Shown: piece by piece, positions 26,082 to 35,118 of the stretch
How positions within the stretch are numbered: position 1 is the stretch's first letter
How the letters are laid out: each line of letters starts with the position of its first letter
Assembly: GCA_963522175.1 (NCBI GenBank)
Contig: CAUQXC010000001.1
Location: 124,001-188,000 of the forward strand
Length of the DNA: 64,000 nucleotides
Origin: CAKAHY01 sp963522175
GTDB taxonomy: Bacteria > Bacillota > Clostridia > Lachnospirales > Lachnospiraceae
Direction: 5' to 3'
The notes under the pieces: model-generated
The model's input: only the letters and a program-made list of their open reading frames with translations
Told to the model about the DNA's origin: nothing
The model's database searches: none
Translations under genes and position numbers: made by a program

Positions 26082-26089
26082 CATAAAAA

Positions 26090-26353
26090 CTATTCACCTA
26101 ATCCGGATCCTATAGCCTGAGTTAAGGCTTCCATCGCAGCAGCCTCATCCTCACCGTCACATACAAGGGTAATTTCATCACCTGACTTAATTCCTGCCGC
26201 CATAACGTTTAAAACCGACTTTGCAACAATCTTTTTATCTCCGGCTTCTATTATGATGTCCGATTTGAACTTCATAGCTGTCTGAGATAAAACTCCTGCC
26301 GGTCTTAAATGTAGGCCTGACGGATTGTTGATTTTTAGTACTTTACTTAACAT
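26090..26353 (-). CDS. ptsH: Phosphocarrier protein HPr
   Basis: Small cytoplasmic carrier of 87 residues that passes phosphate from enzyme I to PTS sugar permeases. The active His15 and Arg17 are in 'SGLHLRPAG', and the regulatory Ser46 is present in 'AKSVLNVMAAGI'. The protein is therefore likely to serve both in transport and in HPr-kinase-dependent carbon catabolite control. It is monocistronic or the end of the queH region, with its own terminator. Enzyme I is not adjacent, unlike the ptsHI layout of many Firmicutes. It has a GGAGG ribosome site. Confidence 0.9.
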   Translation of the reverse strand: MLSKVLKINNPSGLHLRPAGVLSQTAMKFKSDIIIEAGDKKIVAKSVLNVMAAGIKSGDEITLVCDGEDEAAAMEALTQAIGSGLGE

Positions 26354-26423
26354 AAATATCCCTCCTCCGGTATTTTGGTTTGATTATAGCTTATTCATAT
26401 TGATTAGTCAAAGCTATTATTTA

Positions 26424-27065
26424 CTAATTTTGATGCTGCATTTCCCTTTTCGCGGCACTCCTTTTTGAGAATGAGCAACCGCAATAATTCTGCCTGTATA
26501 AATTATGCTCACCTGACAATTCTACCGAACGCTTATATCCGTTCTTTTTCTTAAAATCACTCGGAAGGTACTTTATACCTATCTTTGCTCCTACTTTTTC
26601 TCCGATTTCGCACAAAACCTGCGAGTCCTTCATAGGGCTTATGCTGAGTGAAGTGGCAAAGTAGTCAAAATTATTTCTCTTTGCGACATCCGCCGCATCC
26701 AGAAGTCTCATTTCATAACAGATGTGGCAGCGTTCTCCTCCCTCTTCATCTTCCTCATGACCTTTCACAAGCTCATGAAACCTCTTAGGCTCATAAGCTC
26801 CTTCCATAAAATCAACTTTATAGGATAGGTTCATTTCGGCGATCAGTCTCTTTTCCTCTTCGACTCTCAGATTATATTCTTTCGGATTATCAATATTGGG
26901 ATTGTAGAAATATATGCATATATCAAAATATTGATTCAGATATTCCATGCAGTGTGAAGAGCAGGGGGCGCAACATGCGTGTAAAAGAAGCTTTGGACGT
27001 ATACCCAAAGCTTCCGAATCTTTAATTATAAGTTCCAGTTCTTTTTGTAAATTTCTTTTGTTCAT
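26424..27065 (-). CDS. queH: Epoxyqueuosine reductase QueH
   Basis: Catalyses the last step of queuosine synthesis in tRNA, reducing epoxyqueuosine; 213 residues. It has the family Cys motifs 'LLHACCAPCSSHC' (Cys31, 32, 35 and 39), 'CHICYEMRL' and 'NYCGCSFSKRSA', which bind iron-sulfur/iron centres. This is the QueH (formerly DUF208) family, not the cobalamin-dependent QueG. It starts 23 bp after the rpoD stop, so it may be read with rpoD. No other queuosine gene is present here. Confidence 0.9.
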   Translation of the reverse strand: MNKRNLQKELELIIKDSEALGIRPKLLLHACCAPCSSHCMEYLNQYFDICIYFYNPNIDNPKEYNLRVEEEKRLIAEMNLSYKVDFMEGAYEPKRFHELVKGHEEDEEGGERCHICYEMRLLDAADVAKRNNFDYFATSLSISPMKDSQVLCEIGEKVGAKIGIKYLPSDFKKKNGYKRSVELSGEHNLYRQNYCGCSFSKRSAAKREMQHQN

Positions 27066-27088
27066 ATCTTAGATAAACCTGCCAAGTT

Positions 27089-28279
27089 TTATTGGAGAAA
27101 ATCTCTTATTCTTTTAGATCTGACCGGATTTCTCAACTTTCTCAAAGCCTTCGCCTCTATCTGACGTATACGCTCTCTGGTAACCTTGAACTCTTTCCCT
27201 ACTTCCTCAAGAGTTCTCGGATGTCCGTCTTCAAGACCGAATCTCAAAACTATAACCTGTCTTTCTCTCTCCTTCAAGTCTGCCAACAAGGTGTCTATAT
27301 GCTCTCTGAGCATTACCGTTTCAACATTTCCTTCCGGCGTAAGTACGTTGTTATCCGCCACAAAATCTCCCAAGTTGGAATCATCCTCTTCACCGATAGG
27401 AGTCTCAAGAGAAGCCGGCTCTCTTGCTATTTGCATGATTTCCATTACCTTTTCTTCGCTTGTTTCAAGTGCAACGGCAAGCTCGGCAACACTTGGTTCA
27501 TAGCCAAGCTCCAAGGTAAGTTTTCTTTGCATCTTGCTCATTTTATTAATGGTTTCAACCATGTGAACAGGCACTCTTATTGTCCTCGCCTGGTCGGCAA
27601 GCGCCCTTGTAACGGACTGTCTTATCCACCATGTTGCGTAGGTACTGAGCTTAAAACCCTTTGTATAATCGAATTTTTCCACACCTTTTATAAGACCGAG
27701 ATTGCCTTCCTGAACAAGGTCCAAAAAGCTCATACCCCTGCCGGTATATCTTTTCGCTATACTTACGACAAGTCTCAGGTTGGCCTCTATAAGCTTTTGT
27801 TTTGCATATTCATCGCCTTCCTGCTTACGTTTCGCAAGCTCCAGCTCTTCATCTCCCGATAAAAGCGGTACCGTGCCTATTTCTTTGAGATACATTCTGA
27901 CAGGGTCTTCCGTTCCCACACCTTCAAGAAGATCTATAGCATCGAAGTTGATTTCTTCTTCGTCTATATCTTTCTCAAACTCGTCATCGTCAACATCATC
28001 ATCAATAAATAAGGCACTGTCACTTAACTTATCTATGTCTACCGGAAGATCCTCGGGTGTACTTTCAACAACTTCAATATTGTTATTGTCCAAGTAGGTA
28101 TAGATTTGCTCAATAGTATCCGTCTCCAGCTTATTTCCCTCGAAGGTATCGTTAATAAAATCATAATCTATTCTATTATCGTTAGCCAAGCCCTTTTCAA
28201 TCAAAATTTGAATTTTAGCCAAGAATTCTTCCGGAGTCATGTTCAACTTGTTCATATTTGTATTATCTTTAGCCACCAA
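27089..28279 (-). CDS. rpoD: RNA polymerase primary sigma factor RpoD/SigA
   Basis: Directs RNA polymerase to housekeeping promoters; 396 residues. Region 1.2 begins at 'DPVRMYLKEIG', region 2 has 'TYATWWIRQSVTRALADQ', region 3 and region 4.2 'TRERIRQIEAKALRKLR'. The N-terminus has an acidic stretch (85-115). The frame opens at a TTG (28279) 7 nt after an AAGGG site; a GTG at 28276 and an ATG at 28255 are alternatives. Most promoters noted in this window fit its consensus. It is followed closely by queH. Confidence 0.95.
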   Translation of the reverse strand: MVAKDNTNMNKLNMTPEEFLAKIQILIEKGLANDNRIDYDFINDTFEGNKLETDTIEQIYTYLDNNNIEVVESTPEDLPVDIDKLSDSALFIDDDVDDDEFEKDIDEEEINFDAIDLLEGVGTEDPVRMYLKEIGTVPLLSGDEELELAKRKQEGDEYAKQKLIEANLRLVVSIAKRYTGRGMSFLDLVQEGNLGLIKGVEKFDYTKGFKLSTYATWWIRQSVTRALADQARTIRVPVHMVETINKMSKMQRKLTLELGYEPSVAELAVALETSEEKVMEIMQIAREPASLETPIGEEDDSNLGDFVADNNVLTPEGNVETVMLREHIDTLLADLKERERQVIVLRFGLEDGHPRTLEEVGKEFKVTRERIRQIEAKALRKLRNPVRSKRIRDFLQ

Positions 28280-28348
28280 GATGCATCCCTTCTTCCCAAT
28301 TAATAAGACTTATAATTATACAGTAAATATTATATTTTTTCAAGTAAA

Positions 28349-29329
28349 TTATTTATAAGTATACATACCTCTTATACTGATCTCACCGCCAATCAGAGCC
28401 CTCTTTTCTCCTCTTTCGTCAATAATCGAAAGTTGACCGTTTTTATTAATTTTGCCTTGTTCGGCTTGATATGAAGTATAAGCTTCAAAGACAGTTATAT
28501 TTTCTCCCACTCCAAGCAAATATGAGTTGTACTCATCAAGTACATAGGATAAATCGCCCACTTCGGTAAATTTAAAATACAGCTCATAAAATTCCTTTAG
28601 AAAATCTCTGATAACCTCTTTACGACTGTATGTCCTGTGTGTTTCAATAAACAGAGAACTTGCCGTTTCTTCCAGTTCTTTAGGGAAGCTTTTTGTATTT
28701 ACATTTATGCCCATCCCGCAAACCACATATTTTATTCCGTCCATATCGGCACTCATCTCCGTAAGTATTCCGCACAGCTTCTTTTTACTTACAACTATAT
28801 CATTAGGCCACTTTATTCCCACTTCCTTAAGCGTTCTTTTAAGAACACGTACAAGAGCCAAAGCCGCAAGCAGGGTAATCATACTTGCTTTTTCACTCCC
28901 TAAAGGAGGATGTAAAAGCAAACTCATCCATATGCCTGTGCCCTTGGGTGAGCTCCATGTTCTGCCTCTTCTGCCTCTTCCCGCAGTCTGCTCGTCGGCA
29001 ACCACAAGTACATCTGTACTCACATATTCATCCGCCAATCTTTTTGCAAGAAGATTAGTCGAATCCACACTGTCTTCAAAAATAAATTTTATAGGAATAT
29101 TATTGCTTCTTAATTCCTCCTCCAGTTCAAATTTATTTAAGGCTTCTTCGGAAGAAATCAGCTTGTATCCTTTATTACTCCCCGCCTGTATATTATATCC
29201 TTCCTCTTTAAGTGAATTGACTGTTTTCCATATTGCAGTTCTTGAAACACCCAAGGTGTCGCAAATTGTCTGCCCCGATATATATTCACTTGAGGATTTC
29301 AATAATTTCAGAACCTCTTCTTTAAGCAT
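28349..29329 (-). CDS. birA: Biotin operon repressor / biotin-protein ligase BirA
   Basis: Bifunctional enzyme of 326 residues. An N-terminal winged helix (1-60, 'SGQTICDTLGVSRTAIWKTV') binds DNA, and the ligase domain attaches biotin to carboxylases. The biotin-AMP loop is 'AGRGRRGRTW', with 'KWPNDIVV' and 'GMGINVN' following, and a C-terminal SH3-like domain (270-320). Because the HTH is present it may repress biotin transport or synthesis genes, none of which is here. It lies 8 bp after the small membrane-protein gene at the end of a long operon. Confidence 0.93.
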   Translation of the reverse strand: MLKEEVLKLLKSSSEYISGQTICDTLGVSRTAIWKTVNSLKEEGYNIQAGSNKGYKLISSEEALNKFELEEELRSNNIPIKFIFEDSVDSTNLLAKRLADEYVSTDVLVVADEQTAGRGRRGRTWSSPKGTGIWMSLLLHPPLGSEKASMITLLAALALVRVLKRTLKEVGIKWPNDIVVSKKKLCGILTEMSADMDGIKYVVCGMGINVNTKSFPKELEETASSLFIETHRTYSRKEVIRDFLKEFYELYFKFTEVGDLSYVLDEYNSYLLGVGENITVFEAYTSYQAEQGKINKNGQLSIIDERGEKRALIGGEISIRGMYTYK

Positions 29330-29337
29330 ACATCCCC

Positions 29338-29625
29338 CTACAAAGTTAAAATACTAAGTATTGTCATTATAAATAAAGATACGGAAACAAGCATAAGCAG
29401 GGCTCCGTAGCTCATTTTCCAAAAACTTTTTCTTGCCTTCAGGTATCTTGAACCTAAAACATAACTGATTATGCCCGAAATACTGAAAATGAACGAAAAA
29501 AACACAGGATGTGCTTCCGGATATAAAAATACCCACACCGAAAGTACCGTTACCAGAACACCGCCGAGCATTATCAAAATATCTATCAGAAACTCCTTGC
29601 TTCCTTCTATCTTATTCATGTTCAT
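29338..29625 (-). CDS. Small membrane protein, unknown function
   Basis: Protein of about 95 residues from the ATG at 29625. It has three hydrophobic segments (about 15-35, 40-58 and 72-92), separated by 'RYLKARKSFWKMSYG'. I do not recognise the family. The start overlaps the last codons of the upstream methyltransferase gene, in another frame; ATG at 29619 is equally possible and a longer frame from 29679 is unlikely. The tight packing with birA (8 bp) suggests cotranscription. No functional motif is visible. Confidence 0.6.
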   Translation of the reverse strand: MNMNKIEGSKEFLIDILIMLGGVLVTVLSVWVFLYPEAHPVFFSFIFSISGIISYVLGSRYLKARKSFWKMSYGALLMLVSVSLFIMTILSILTL

Positions 29626-30403
29626 GTCTTCTCTGCCTCTCAAGCTCATACATAAGAACCGATGCCGCAACCGCCGCATTTAAAGATTCTACATTCTTAT
29701 GCAGAGGAATCTTTATAAGTTCATCCGCCAAAGCGCTTATTTCTTTGCTTAAACCTCTTGACTCGTTTCCTATCAGGAAAGCACTTGCTCCTTTATACGA
29801 CACCTCGTCATAATATGCCTCACCTTTAAGATGGGCGGCATAAATCCTTACCTTTTTTTCTTTTAGGCGTTTTATGCTTGAATACAGGTCATCGGTATAA
29901 ATGTGCATAAGTCTGTTTATAGCTCCCATAGCGGAACGTATCACCTTGGGATTATATATATCGGCACTGTTTTTATCCATAATTACGGCATCAAAGCCTG
30001 CCGCTTCCGCCGTTCTGAAAACAGTCCCTATATTTCCGGGATCCTGCATGGTTTCAAGTATTAGTAAGGCACAGTTTTCCTTCTTAAATACGTCCTCCAA
30101 TTCAAACTTTTTTTGTTTGCAAACAGCAAGAACACCTTGCGGACTTACAGTATCGCTGATGTCCTTAAATACTCTGTCCGAAACAAGATAATACTCCGTC
30201 TTTTCCAAAATCGTCTTCGTTTCTTCGGACATTCCCGCAAAATAAGCTTCGCTTATATATATTCTGTCTATATCCGTATGTGAAAGTTCAGAAAAAATTT
30301 TATTGCCCTCCGCAATGAAAAGTCCCTTTTCTTTTCTCAGAGAAGCCTTCTTTGAAAGCGCTACAATTTCCTTTATAGCTTTATTCGCAGTAGAATTTAT
30401 CAT
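29612..30403 (-). CDS. TrmH/SpoU-family RNA 2'-O-methyltransferase
   Basis: SAM-dependent ribose methyltransferase of about 263 residues. The N-terminal substrate-binding domain is followed by the SPOUT domain with motif 1 'NIGTVFRTAEAAGFDAVI', motif 2 'FLIGNESRGLSKE' and motif 3 'IPLHKNVESLNAAVAASVL'. The knotted fold is inferred. The target could be 23S rRNA (RlmB/TsnR-like) or tRNA. The ATG at 30403, 6 nt after GGAGAG, overlaps the nadE stop by 23 bp; the longer frame from 30433 would be nested deeper. It belongs to the nadE-birA gene run. Confidence 0.85.
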   Translation of the reverse strand: MINSTANKAIKEIVALSKKASLRKEKGLFIAEGNKIFSELSHTDIDRIYISEAYFAGMSEETKTILEKTEYYLVSDRVFKDISDTVSPQGVLAVCKQKKFELEDVFKKENCALLILETMQDPGNIGTVFRTAEAAGFDAVIMDKNSADIYNPKVIRSAMGAINRLMHIYTDDLYSSIKRLKEKKVRIYAAHLKGEAYYDEVSYKGASAFLIGNESRGLSKEISALADELIKIPLHKNVESLNAAVAASVLMYELERQRRHEHE

Positions 30404-32309
30404 CCATACTCTCCAAATCGTTAATCCAAACATTCATGCAGGCATCGCTAGGCATCCTCAAATCACCTCGCGGTGAAAGGCACACGGTGCCTACCTTCGG
30501 TCCGTCCGGCATGCAGGAACGCTTGAACTGCTGAGTAAAAAATCTTCTGTAAAAACTCTTAAGCCATTTTAATATATATTCTCTGTCGTAAACACCTTTA
30601 AAAGCAATGAGGGCAAGCCTGTATACTTTTTTTGGCGAATATCCGAACTTAAGCATATTGTAAAGAAAAAAATCGTGCAGCTCATACGGTCCGACCAAAT
30701 CTTCAGTTTTTTGACTTATTTTACCGTCTACAGGAGGTAAAAGCTCAGGGCTTACCGGTGTGTCCAAAATATCATACAATATAGACTTAATCTCATCACA
30801 AGACATATCCGCATAATATCTTATCATATATCTGACTAAGGTCTTCGGTATGGATGCATTAACAGCATACATAGACATATGATCTCCGTTATACGTAGCC
30901 CAACCGAGAGCCAGCTCCGACAAATCACCGGTTCCTATAACAAAACCGTTTACTTTATTAGCGTAATCCATAAGAACTTGCGTTCTTTCTCTTGCCTGTG
31001 CATTTTCGTAAGTGGTATCATGCTCATCGGCACTGTGTCCTATATCCTGCAAATGTCCGCTCACGGCTCTTGAAATATTAATCTCCTTAAGCTCCGCTCC
31101 CAATGCAAGAGTTAAATCGCAAGCATTTTTGTAAGTTCTGTCCGTTGTACCGAAAGCCGGCAACGTAAGAGCTTTAATGCCTCTCCTGTCAAGACCGAGT
31201 AAATCAAAAGCTTTCGTTACCGAGATTAAAGCCAATGTCGAATCAAGTCCGCCCGAAATACCTATTACGACGTTTTTTACATTTGTATGCTCCAAACGTT
31301 TCTTTAAGGCGTATGCCTGTATATTATATATCTCTTCAAAGTGTGTACTTTGCTCCTCCGGCAAGGTTGGAATGAAAGGATTGACATCCATATGCCTCGT
31401 AAGCTCGGTTCTTTCGACATTTATTAAAAAATCCAAACAGGTATATCCCTCATCTTCAAGAACAAAGGTGTTACTCTTTTGGCGTAAAGTATTCAACTTT
31501 TGTATATCAAATTCCGTTCTAACGGCGTTTGCTTTAAACTTAGGGCTTTGAGCCAATACACTGCCGTTTTCGGCTATAATATTATGCGCCGAAAAAACCA
31601 AATCTCCCGTCGATTCTCCCTCTCCGGCACTTGCATATATGTATCCGGCATAGAGCTTCGCACTTTGTGTGGCAACCATACTGAGCCTGTACTCCGACTT
31701 TGAAACTATCTCGTCACTGGCTGAAAGATTAACTATTACATTTGCTCCCGCCAAAGCATGATTTATACTCGGTGCATTCGCCGCCCATAAATCTTCGCAT
31801 ATTTCGGCACTTACTTTAAGCTCGGGATAGGACTCGGGGCTCATAATGATTTTTGTTCCGAACAGCACTTTTGTTCCGAAAATATCAAGCCATGTATTTT
31901 CCATTCCCCTTGCACTTACAAAGTATCTGCCTTCATAAAATTCGTTATAATTAGGTATAAAGGTCTTAGGAACTACAGCTATAAGCTTTCCGGCATTTAT
32001 AACCGCAGCCGCATTGTACAGCTTTGCCTTATATCTGAACGGAAAGCCCACAAAAACAAGTACCTCCTTATCTTTTGTGCTTTCAATAACGGTCTTCAGG
32101 CTTTCCATAGCCTCATCAAGCAAAGCTGTTTGAAAAAACAGATCTCCGCAGGTATAAGCCGTCACTGCAAGCTCCGGAAATACTATGATTTTTGCTCCTT
32201 CCGAACTTTCTTTATTTATATGCTCTATGATTTGTCGGGCATTATATTCGCAATCCGCAACTCTTACTTTAGGGCTTACGGCACTGACTTTTATAAAACC
32301 ATCCCTCAT
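30381..32309 (-). CDS. nadE: Glutamine-dependent NAD+ synthetase
   Basis: Converts nicotinate adenine dinucleotide to NAD+ using ammonia from glutamine; 642 residues, the two-domain form. The N-terminal nitrilase-like domain has Glu46 ('FPELAVTAYTCGD'), the Lys in 'VPKTFIPNYNEFYEGRYF' and the Cys in 'EICEDLW'. The C-terminal ATP-pyrophosphatase domain has the P-loop 'ISGGLDSTLAL'. It starts 15 bp after thiD, and the next gene overlaps its end. It is part of a long run of cofactor genes with thiE-thiD. Confidence 0.93.
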   Translation of the reverse strand: MRDGFIKVSAVSPKVRVADCEYNARQIIEHINKESSEGAKIIVFPELAVTAYTCGDLFFQTALLDEAMESLKTVIESTKDKEVLVFVGFPFRYKAKLYNAAAVINAGKLIAVVPKTFIPNYNEFYEGRYFVSARGMENTWLDIFGTKVLFGTKIIMSPESYPELKVSAEICEDLWAANAPSINHALAGANVIVNLSASDEIVSKSEYRLSMVATQSAKLYAGYIYASAGEGESTGDLVFSAHNIIAENGSVLAQSPKFKANAVRTEFDIQKLNTLRQKSNTFVLEDEGYTCLDFLINVERTELTRHMDVNPFIPTLPEEQSTHFEEIYNIQAYALKKRLEHTNVKNVVIGISGGLDSTLALISVTKAFDLLGLDRRGIKALTLPAFGTTDRTYKNACDLTLALGAELKEINISRAVSGHLQDIGHSADEHDTTYENAQARERTQVLMDYANKVNGFVIGTGDLSELALGWATYNGDHMSMYAVNASIPKTLVRYMIRYYADMSCDEIKSILYDILDTPVSPELLPPVDGKISQKTEDLVGPYELHDFFLYNMLKFGYSPKKVYRLALIAFKGVYDREYILKWLKSFYRRFFTQQFKRSCMPDGPKVGTVCLSPRGDLRMPSDACMNVWINDLESMDDKFYCE

Positions 32310-32324
32310 TACAGCTACCTTCCT

Positions 32325-33122
32325 TTACTTTAATGTGCTATCTTCCAAAATAAAAGCATGATTTAAGGGACCTCGCCCCTTTCCTAAATTCATCATGGCT
32401 TCGATAGCATATCTTACATATTTTTTAGCTTCGCAGACAGCTTCTTCCATGCTCATTCCCTTAGCCAGATTTGCAGCTACGGCGGAGGACAGCGTGCACC
32501 CCGTTCCGTGAGTATTAGGGTTATCAATCTTTTTCCCCCTATAGCGAATAAGCTTTTTATTATAGTATAATAAATCATCCGCATTATCGGCACTGTGACC
32601 GCCTTTTAGAAGAACCGCCGTCTTATATGTCTCTCCCAAATACTCTGCAGCCTTTTCCATATCATCCTGTTTTCTTATTTGAAAACCCGACAATATCTCG
32701 GCTTCGGGAATGTTCGGAGTAATCAAATCCGAAAGACCTATAAGCCTCTCCTTTAAAGCTTCTATCGCCTCATCGGAAATGAGCTTCGCACCGGATGTGG
32801 CTACCATAACCGGATCCAGCACGATATTTTTTGCTTTGAAACGCTCTAAATTGAGGGCAACACAATCTACAGTATCCTTTGTACCGAGCATGCCTATCTT
32901 TACGGCATCGGGAACAATATCCTCAAATATACTTTCAAACTGCGAATTTATAAATTCGGGTTCTAGAGCAATAAGCGCCTTTACTCCTATAGTATTTTGA
33001 GCGGTCAGGGCGGTTATAATACTCATGGCATATACCCCGTTAAAGGACATGCTTTTTATATCCGCCTGTATTCCCGCACCTCCGCTGCAATCACTTCCCG
33101 CAACGCTCAAAGCTGTTTTCAT
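32325..33122 (-). CDS. thiD: Hydroxymethylpyrimidine/phosphomethylpyrimidine kinase
   Basis: Phosphorylates HMP and HMP-P for thiamine synthesis; about 265 residues from the ATG at 33122. That start has a GGGGG-type ribosome site and gives the family N-terminus 'TALSVAGSDCSGGAGIQAD'. The C-terminal anion hole motif is 'NTHGTGCTLSSAVAA', with 'DPVMVATSG' in between. It lies 13 bp after thiE. No thiC, thiG or THI-box riboswitch is nearby, so this pair may serve salvage of HMP and thiazole. Confidence 0.93.
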   Translation of the reverse strand: MKTALSVAGSDCSGGAGIQADIKSMSFNGVYAMSIITALTAQNTIGVKALIALEPEFINSQFESIFEDIVPDAVKIGMLGTKDTVDCVALNLERFKAKNIVLDPVMVATSGAKLISDEAIEALKERLIGLSDLITPNIPEAEILSGFQIRKQDDMEKAAEYLGETYKTAVLLKGGHSADNADDLLYYNKKLIRYRGKKIDNPNTHGTGCTLSSAVAANLAKGMSMEEAVCEAKKYVRYAIEAMMNLGKGRGPLNHAFILEDSTLK

Positions 33123-33135
33123 TTCTTTTCCCCCG

Positions 33136-33777
33136 TCAAGCTTCACTTATCTTAAAGTCCATATTTTCCAGTCTTTTAATTAAAGCTCTTGTTGCTTCTT
33201 TTATATCCGTATTATTAAAAACGGCTCCCACTACTGCTACTCCGCTTATTCCGGTCTTTTTAAGCTCATGAAGATTGTCAAGCTTTATTCCACCGATGGC
33301 AAATACCGGCACCGGACTTATTTTACAAATGCTTATAAGTTCATCTCTACTTAAAGCTATCGTGTTTTGCTTGGTTTCAGTCGAAAAAACGGCTCCGCAA
33401 CCCAGATAATCCGCACCCTGCAAAATAGCTTTTTTTGCTTCGGTAACATTGTGAACCGTGGCACCTATTATTGCCTCCTTGCCCAAAAGCTCCCTGGCTT
33501 CGCATATATCCATATCATCCTGACCAAGGTGAACTCCGTTTGCCCCGGCTTCTCTGCAGATAAAAGGACTGTCGTTTATTATGAGAAGTGCCTCATATTT
33601 TTTGCATACAGCCTTAATAGCTATAGCATTTCTCAGCTTTTCCTCGTAGGATAAAGTCTTATCTCTGTATTGGATTATTCTTGCTCCGCCCTTTATAGCC
33701 TCCTCGATACGGCTTTCTATGCTCATATCGACAGGAGACCTGTCATCGCTTATTACATAAAGCAAATACTCTTTCAA
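33136..33777 (-). CDS. thiE: Thiamine-phosphate synthase
   Basis: Joins HMP-PP and thiazole phosphate to make thiamine phosphate; 213 residues. Motifs include 'IIQYRDKTLS' near residue 35, the pyrophosphate-binding 'GVHLGQDDMDICEAR', 'GCGAVFSTETKQNT' and 'VFAIGGIKLDN'. It lies 36 bp after bcp and before thiD. No riboswitch is present in the 36-bp gap, so expression depends on the upstream promoter. Confidence 0.93.
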   Translation of the reverse strand: MKEYLLYVISDDRSPVDMSIESRIEEAIKGGARIIQYRDKTLSYEEKLRNAIAIKAVCKKYEALLIINDSPFICREAGANGVHLGQDDMDICEARELLGKEAIIGATVHNVTEAKKAILQGADYLGCGAVFSTETKQNTIALSRDELISICKISPVPVFAIGGIKLDNLHELKKTGISGVAVVGAVFNNTDIKEATRALIKRLENMDFKISEA

Positions 33778-33813
33778 ACTCTCCCCCTGTTTTGATCTTA
33801 CGAAAGAATAAAA

Positions 33814-34275
33814 TTAGATTTCCCCAAGCTTGGCAAGCATCTTTGCAGGGTCTTCTTTGGCCTTTACTTTATCATTTGCATCTATAATAATTCCGTTTTC
33901 ATCTATGAGATATGTGGTTCTTACCACTCCCATCGAAACTTTTCCGTAAAGCTTCTTTTCCTTCCAGACATCATACTTTTTTATAACTTCAAGCTCAGTA
34001 TCGGAAAGTAAGGTAAAACCTAAATTATACTTTTCTTTAAAGTTTTTGTGGCTTTTTACACTGTCCTTGCTCACACCCAAAACCACAGCTTTTTTATCAA
34101 GTATCTGAGGATACAGCTCACTGAAACCGCAAGCCTGTGCCGTGCAGCCGGGCGTATTATCCTTGGGGTAAAAATATAAAATAAGCCTTTTACCTCTGTA
34201 ATCGGATAATTTATGTTCTGTCGAATTCTCATCAAGTAAGGTGAAATCCGGTGCTTTAGTTCCTATTTCCAGCAT
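33814..34275 (-). CDS. bcp: Thiol peroxidase Bcp (peroxiredoxin, atypical 2-Cys type)
   Basis: Reduces hydrogen peroxide and organic hydroperoxides with thioredoxin as donor; 153 residues. The peroxidatic Cys44 and resolving Cys49 are in 'DNTPGCTAQACGFSEL', the spacing of the BCP/PrxQ alpha type. The N-terminus is 'GTKAPDFTLLDEN'. The protein is cytoplasmic, without signal. It stands in an operon with thiE and the YedF/DUF3343 pair, a redox and sulfur context. Confidence 0.93.
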   Translation of the reverse strand: MLEIGTKAPDFTLLDENSTEHKLSDYRGKRLILYFYPKDNTPGCTAQACGFSELYPQILDKKAVVLGVSKDSVKSHKNFKEKYNLGFTLLSDTELEVIKKYDVWKEKKLYGKVSMGVVRTTYLIDENGIIIDANDKVKAKEDPAKMLAKLGEI

Positions 34276-34290
34276 AATATTCCTCCATAA

Positions 34291-34530
34291 CTAATACATA
34301 TACAGATATGTCAGCTTGTCATACTCTATATTGTTCTTTTCTATTACTTCTATAAGTTCTTTTTCAACTTCAAGCTCCGCTCTCCATGCAAAGCCGCAAC
34401 CGGCACTTACTTCCGACGGTGTAGGTATGATTCTCCCCATTTTCTTATCATCTTTGAGTAAGGACTCGAGCTCCAAAGCTCCTCCCACCTTTTCAAAACT
34501 TATGACTAAAACCTTTTTCTTTTCTCTCAT
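34291..34530 (-). CDS. DUF3343 protein, putative Se/S carrier-like
   Basis: Small cytoplasmic protein of 79 residues. The family features are an N-terminal 'VLVISFEKVGGALELESLL', the 'IIPTPSEVSAGCGFAWRAEL' region with the conserved Cys-Gly, and a C-terminal Glu-rich helix. DUF3343 proteins are often found beside YedF and SelD-type selenium genes and are annotated as putative Se/S carriers, but without biochemical proof that I know of. Here it follows yedF by 3 bp. The function is inferred from that pairing. Confidence 0.8.
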   Translation of the reverse strand: MREKKKVLVISFEKVGGALELESLLKDDKKMGRIIPTPSEVSAGCGFAWRAELEVEKELIEVIEKNNIEYDKLTYLYMY

Positions 34531-34533
34531 AAC

Positions 34534-35118
34534 TTATGGCTTCACAACATTTGTTGCTTTCAACTGTTTTTCAACGATTTCGTACATATTGGTAACGGAA
34601 CCCACTTCCAATTTATCCGCTATGTTGTAGTGGTTCAAGCAAGTTCCACAAGTCATTATTTCAACTCCCGCAGCCTGCAAGGTCTTCAGATCCTCTATAC
34701 TTGCAGATCCTTCAGTTGTGATAAAAGCTCCCGAGTTATAGAATAAAATTGTCTTCGGCAAAATATCTGCCTGTGTTAAAGAAAATATAAAGCCCTTCAT
34801 CAGGTTGCCTCCGAGTACTTCGTCGCCCACACCCATATATCTTGAAGCAATAGCTACAACAACATTGCTTTCTTCTCCCGTAAGGTCATTTGAAGCTTCA
34901 TCGCTTGCCTCACCTATACTGCACACATATTCCGTATCGCTTTTCTTAACAACACTGAACTCACTGCCTTTTGATTTTGCAAGCTTTTCAAGGTTTTCAA
35001 CAGCTATTTCATTATCAACACTTATCTCAACTCCCTTTGCGCCCTCGTCAAATGCCTTCTTTGCCTTTATTACAGGCATAGGACATGCATCTCCCATAGC
35101 ATTAATTACTTTCTTCAT
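34534..35118 (-). CDS. yedF: YedF, TusA-domain protein of sulfur/selenium metabolism
   Basis: Protein of 194 residues with an N-terminal TusA/SirA-like domain carrying the 'GDACPMPVIKAKKA' motif (Cys12). A C-terminal DsrE-like domain (about 85-190) contains 'MTCGTCLNHYNI', which includes two Cys. This domain order is that of the YedF family, linked to selenium metabolism by genomic association. It starts within the end of the transporter gene and is 3 bp from the DUF3343 gene. No selA, selB or selD is in view. Confidence 0.85.
   Translation of the reverse strand: MKKVINAMGDACPMPVIKAKKAFDEGAKGVEISVDNEIAVENLEKLAKSKGSEFSVVKKSDTEYVCSIGEASDEASNDLTGEESNVVVAIASRYMGVGDEVLGGNLMKGFIFSLTQADILPKTILFYNSGAFITTEGSASIEDLKTLQAAGVEIMTCGTCLNHYNIADKLEVGSVTNMYEIVEKQLKATNVVKP

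Noticed and set aside
27092..27862. A 256-codon plus-strand open frame inside rpoD
   Set aside because: Antisense to intact sigma factor gene with no recognisable protein features.
33778..33813. TPP riboswitch in front of thiE
   Set aside because: Only 36 bp separate it from the upstream gene, too short for the aptamer, and no THI-box motif is present.
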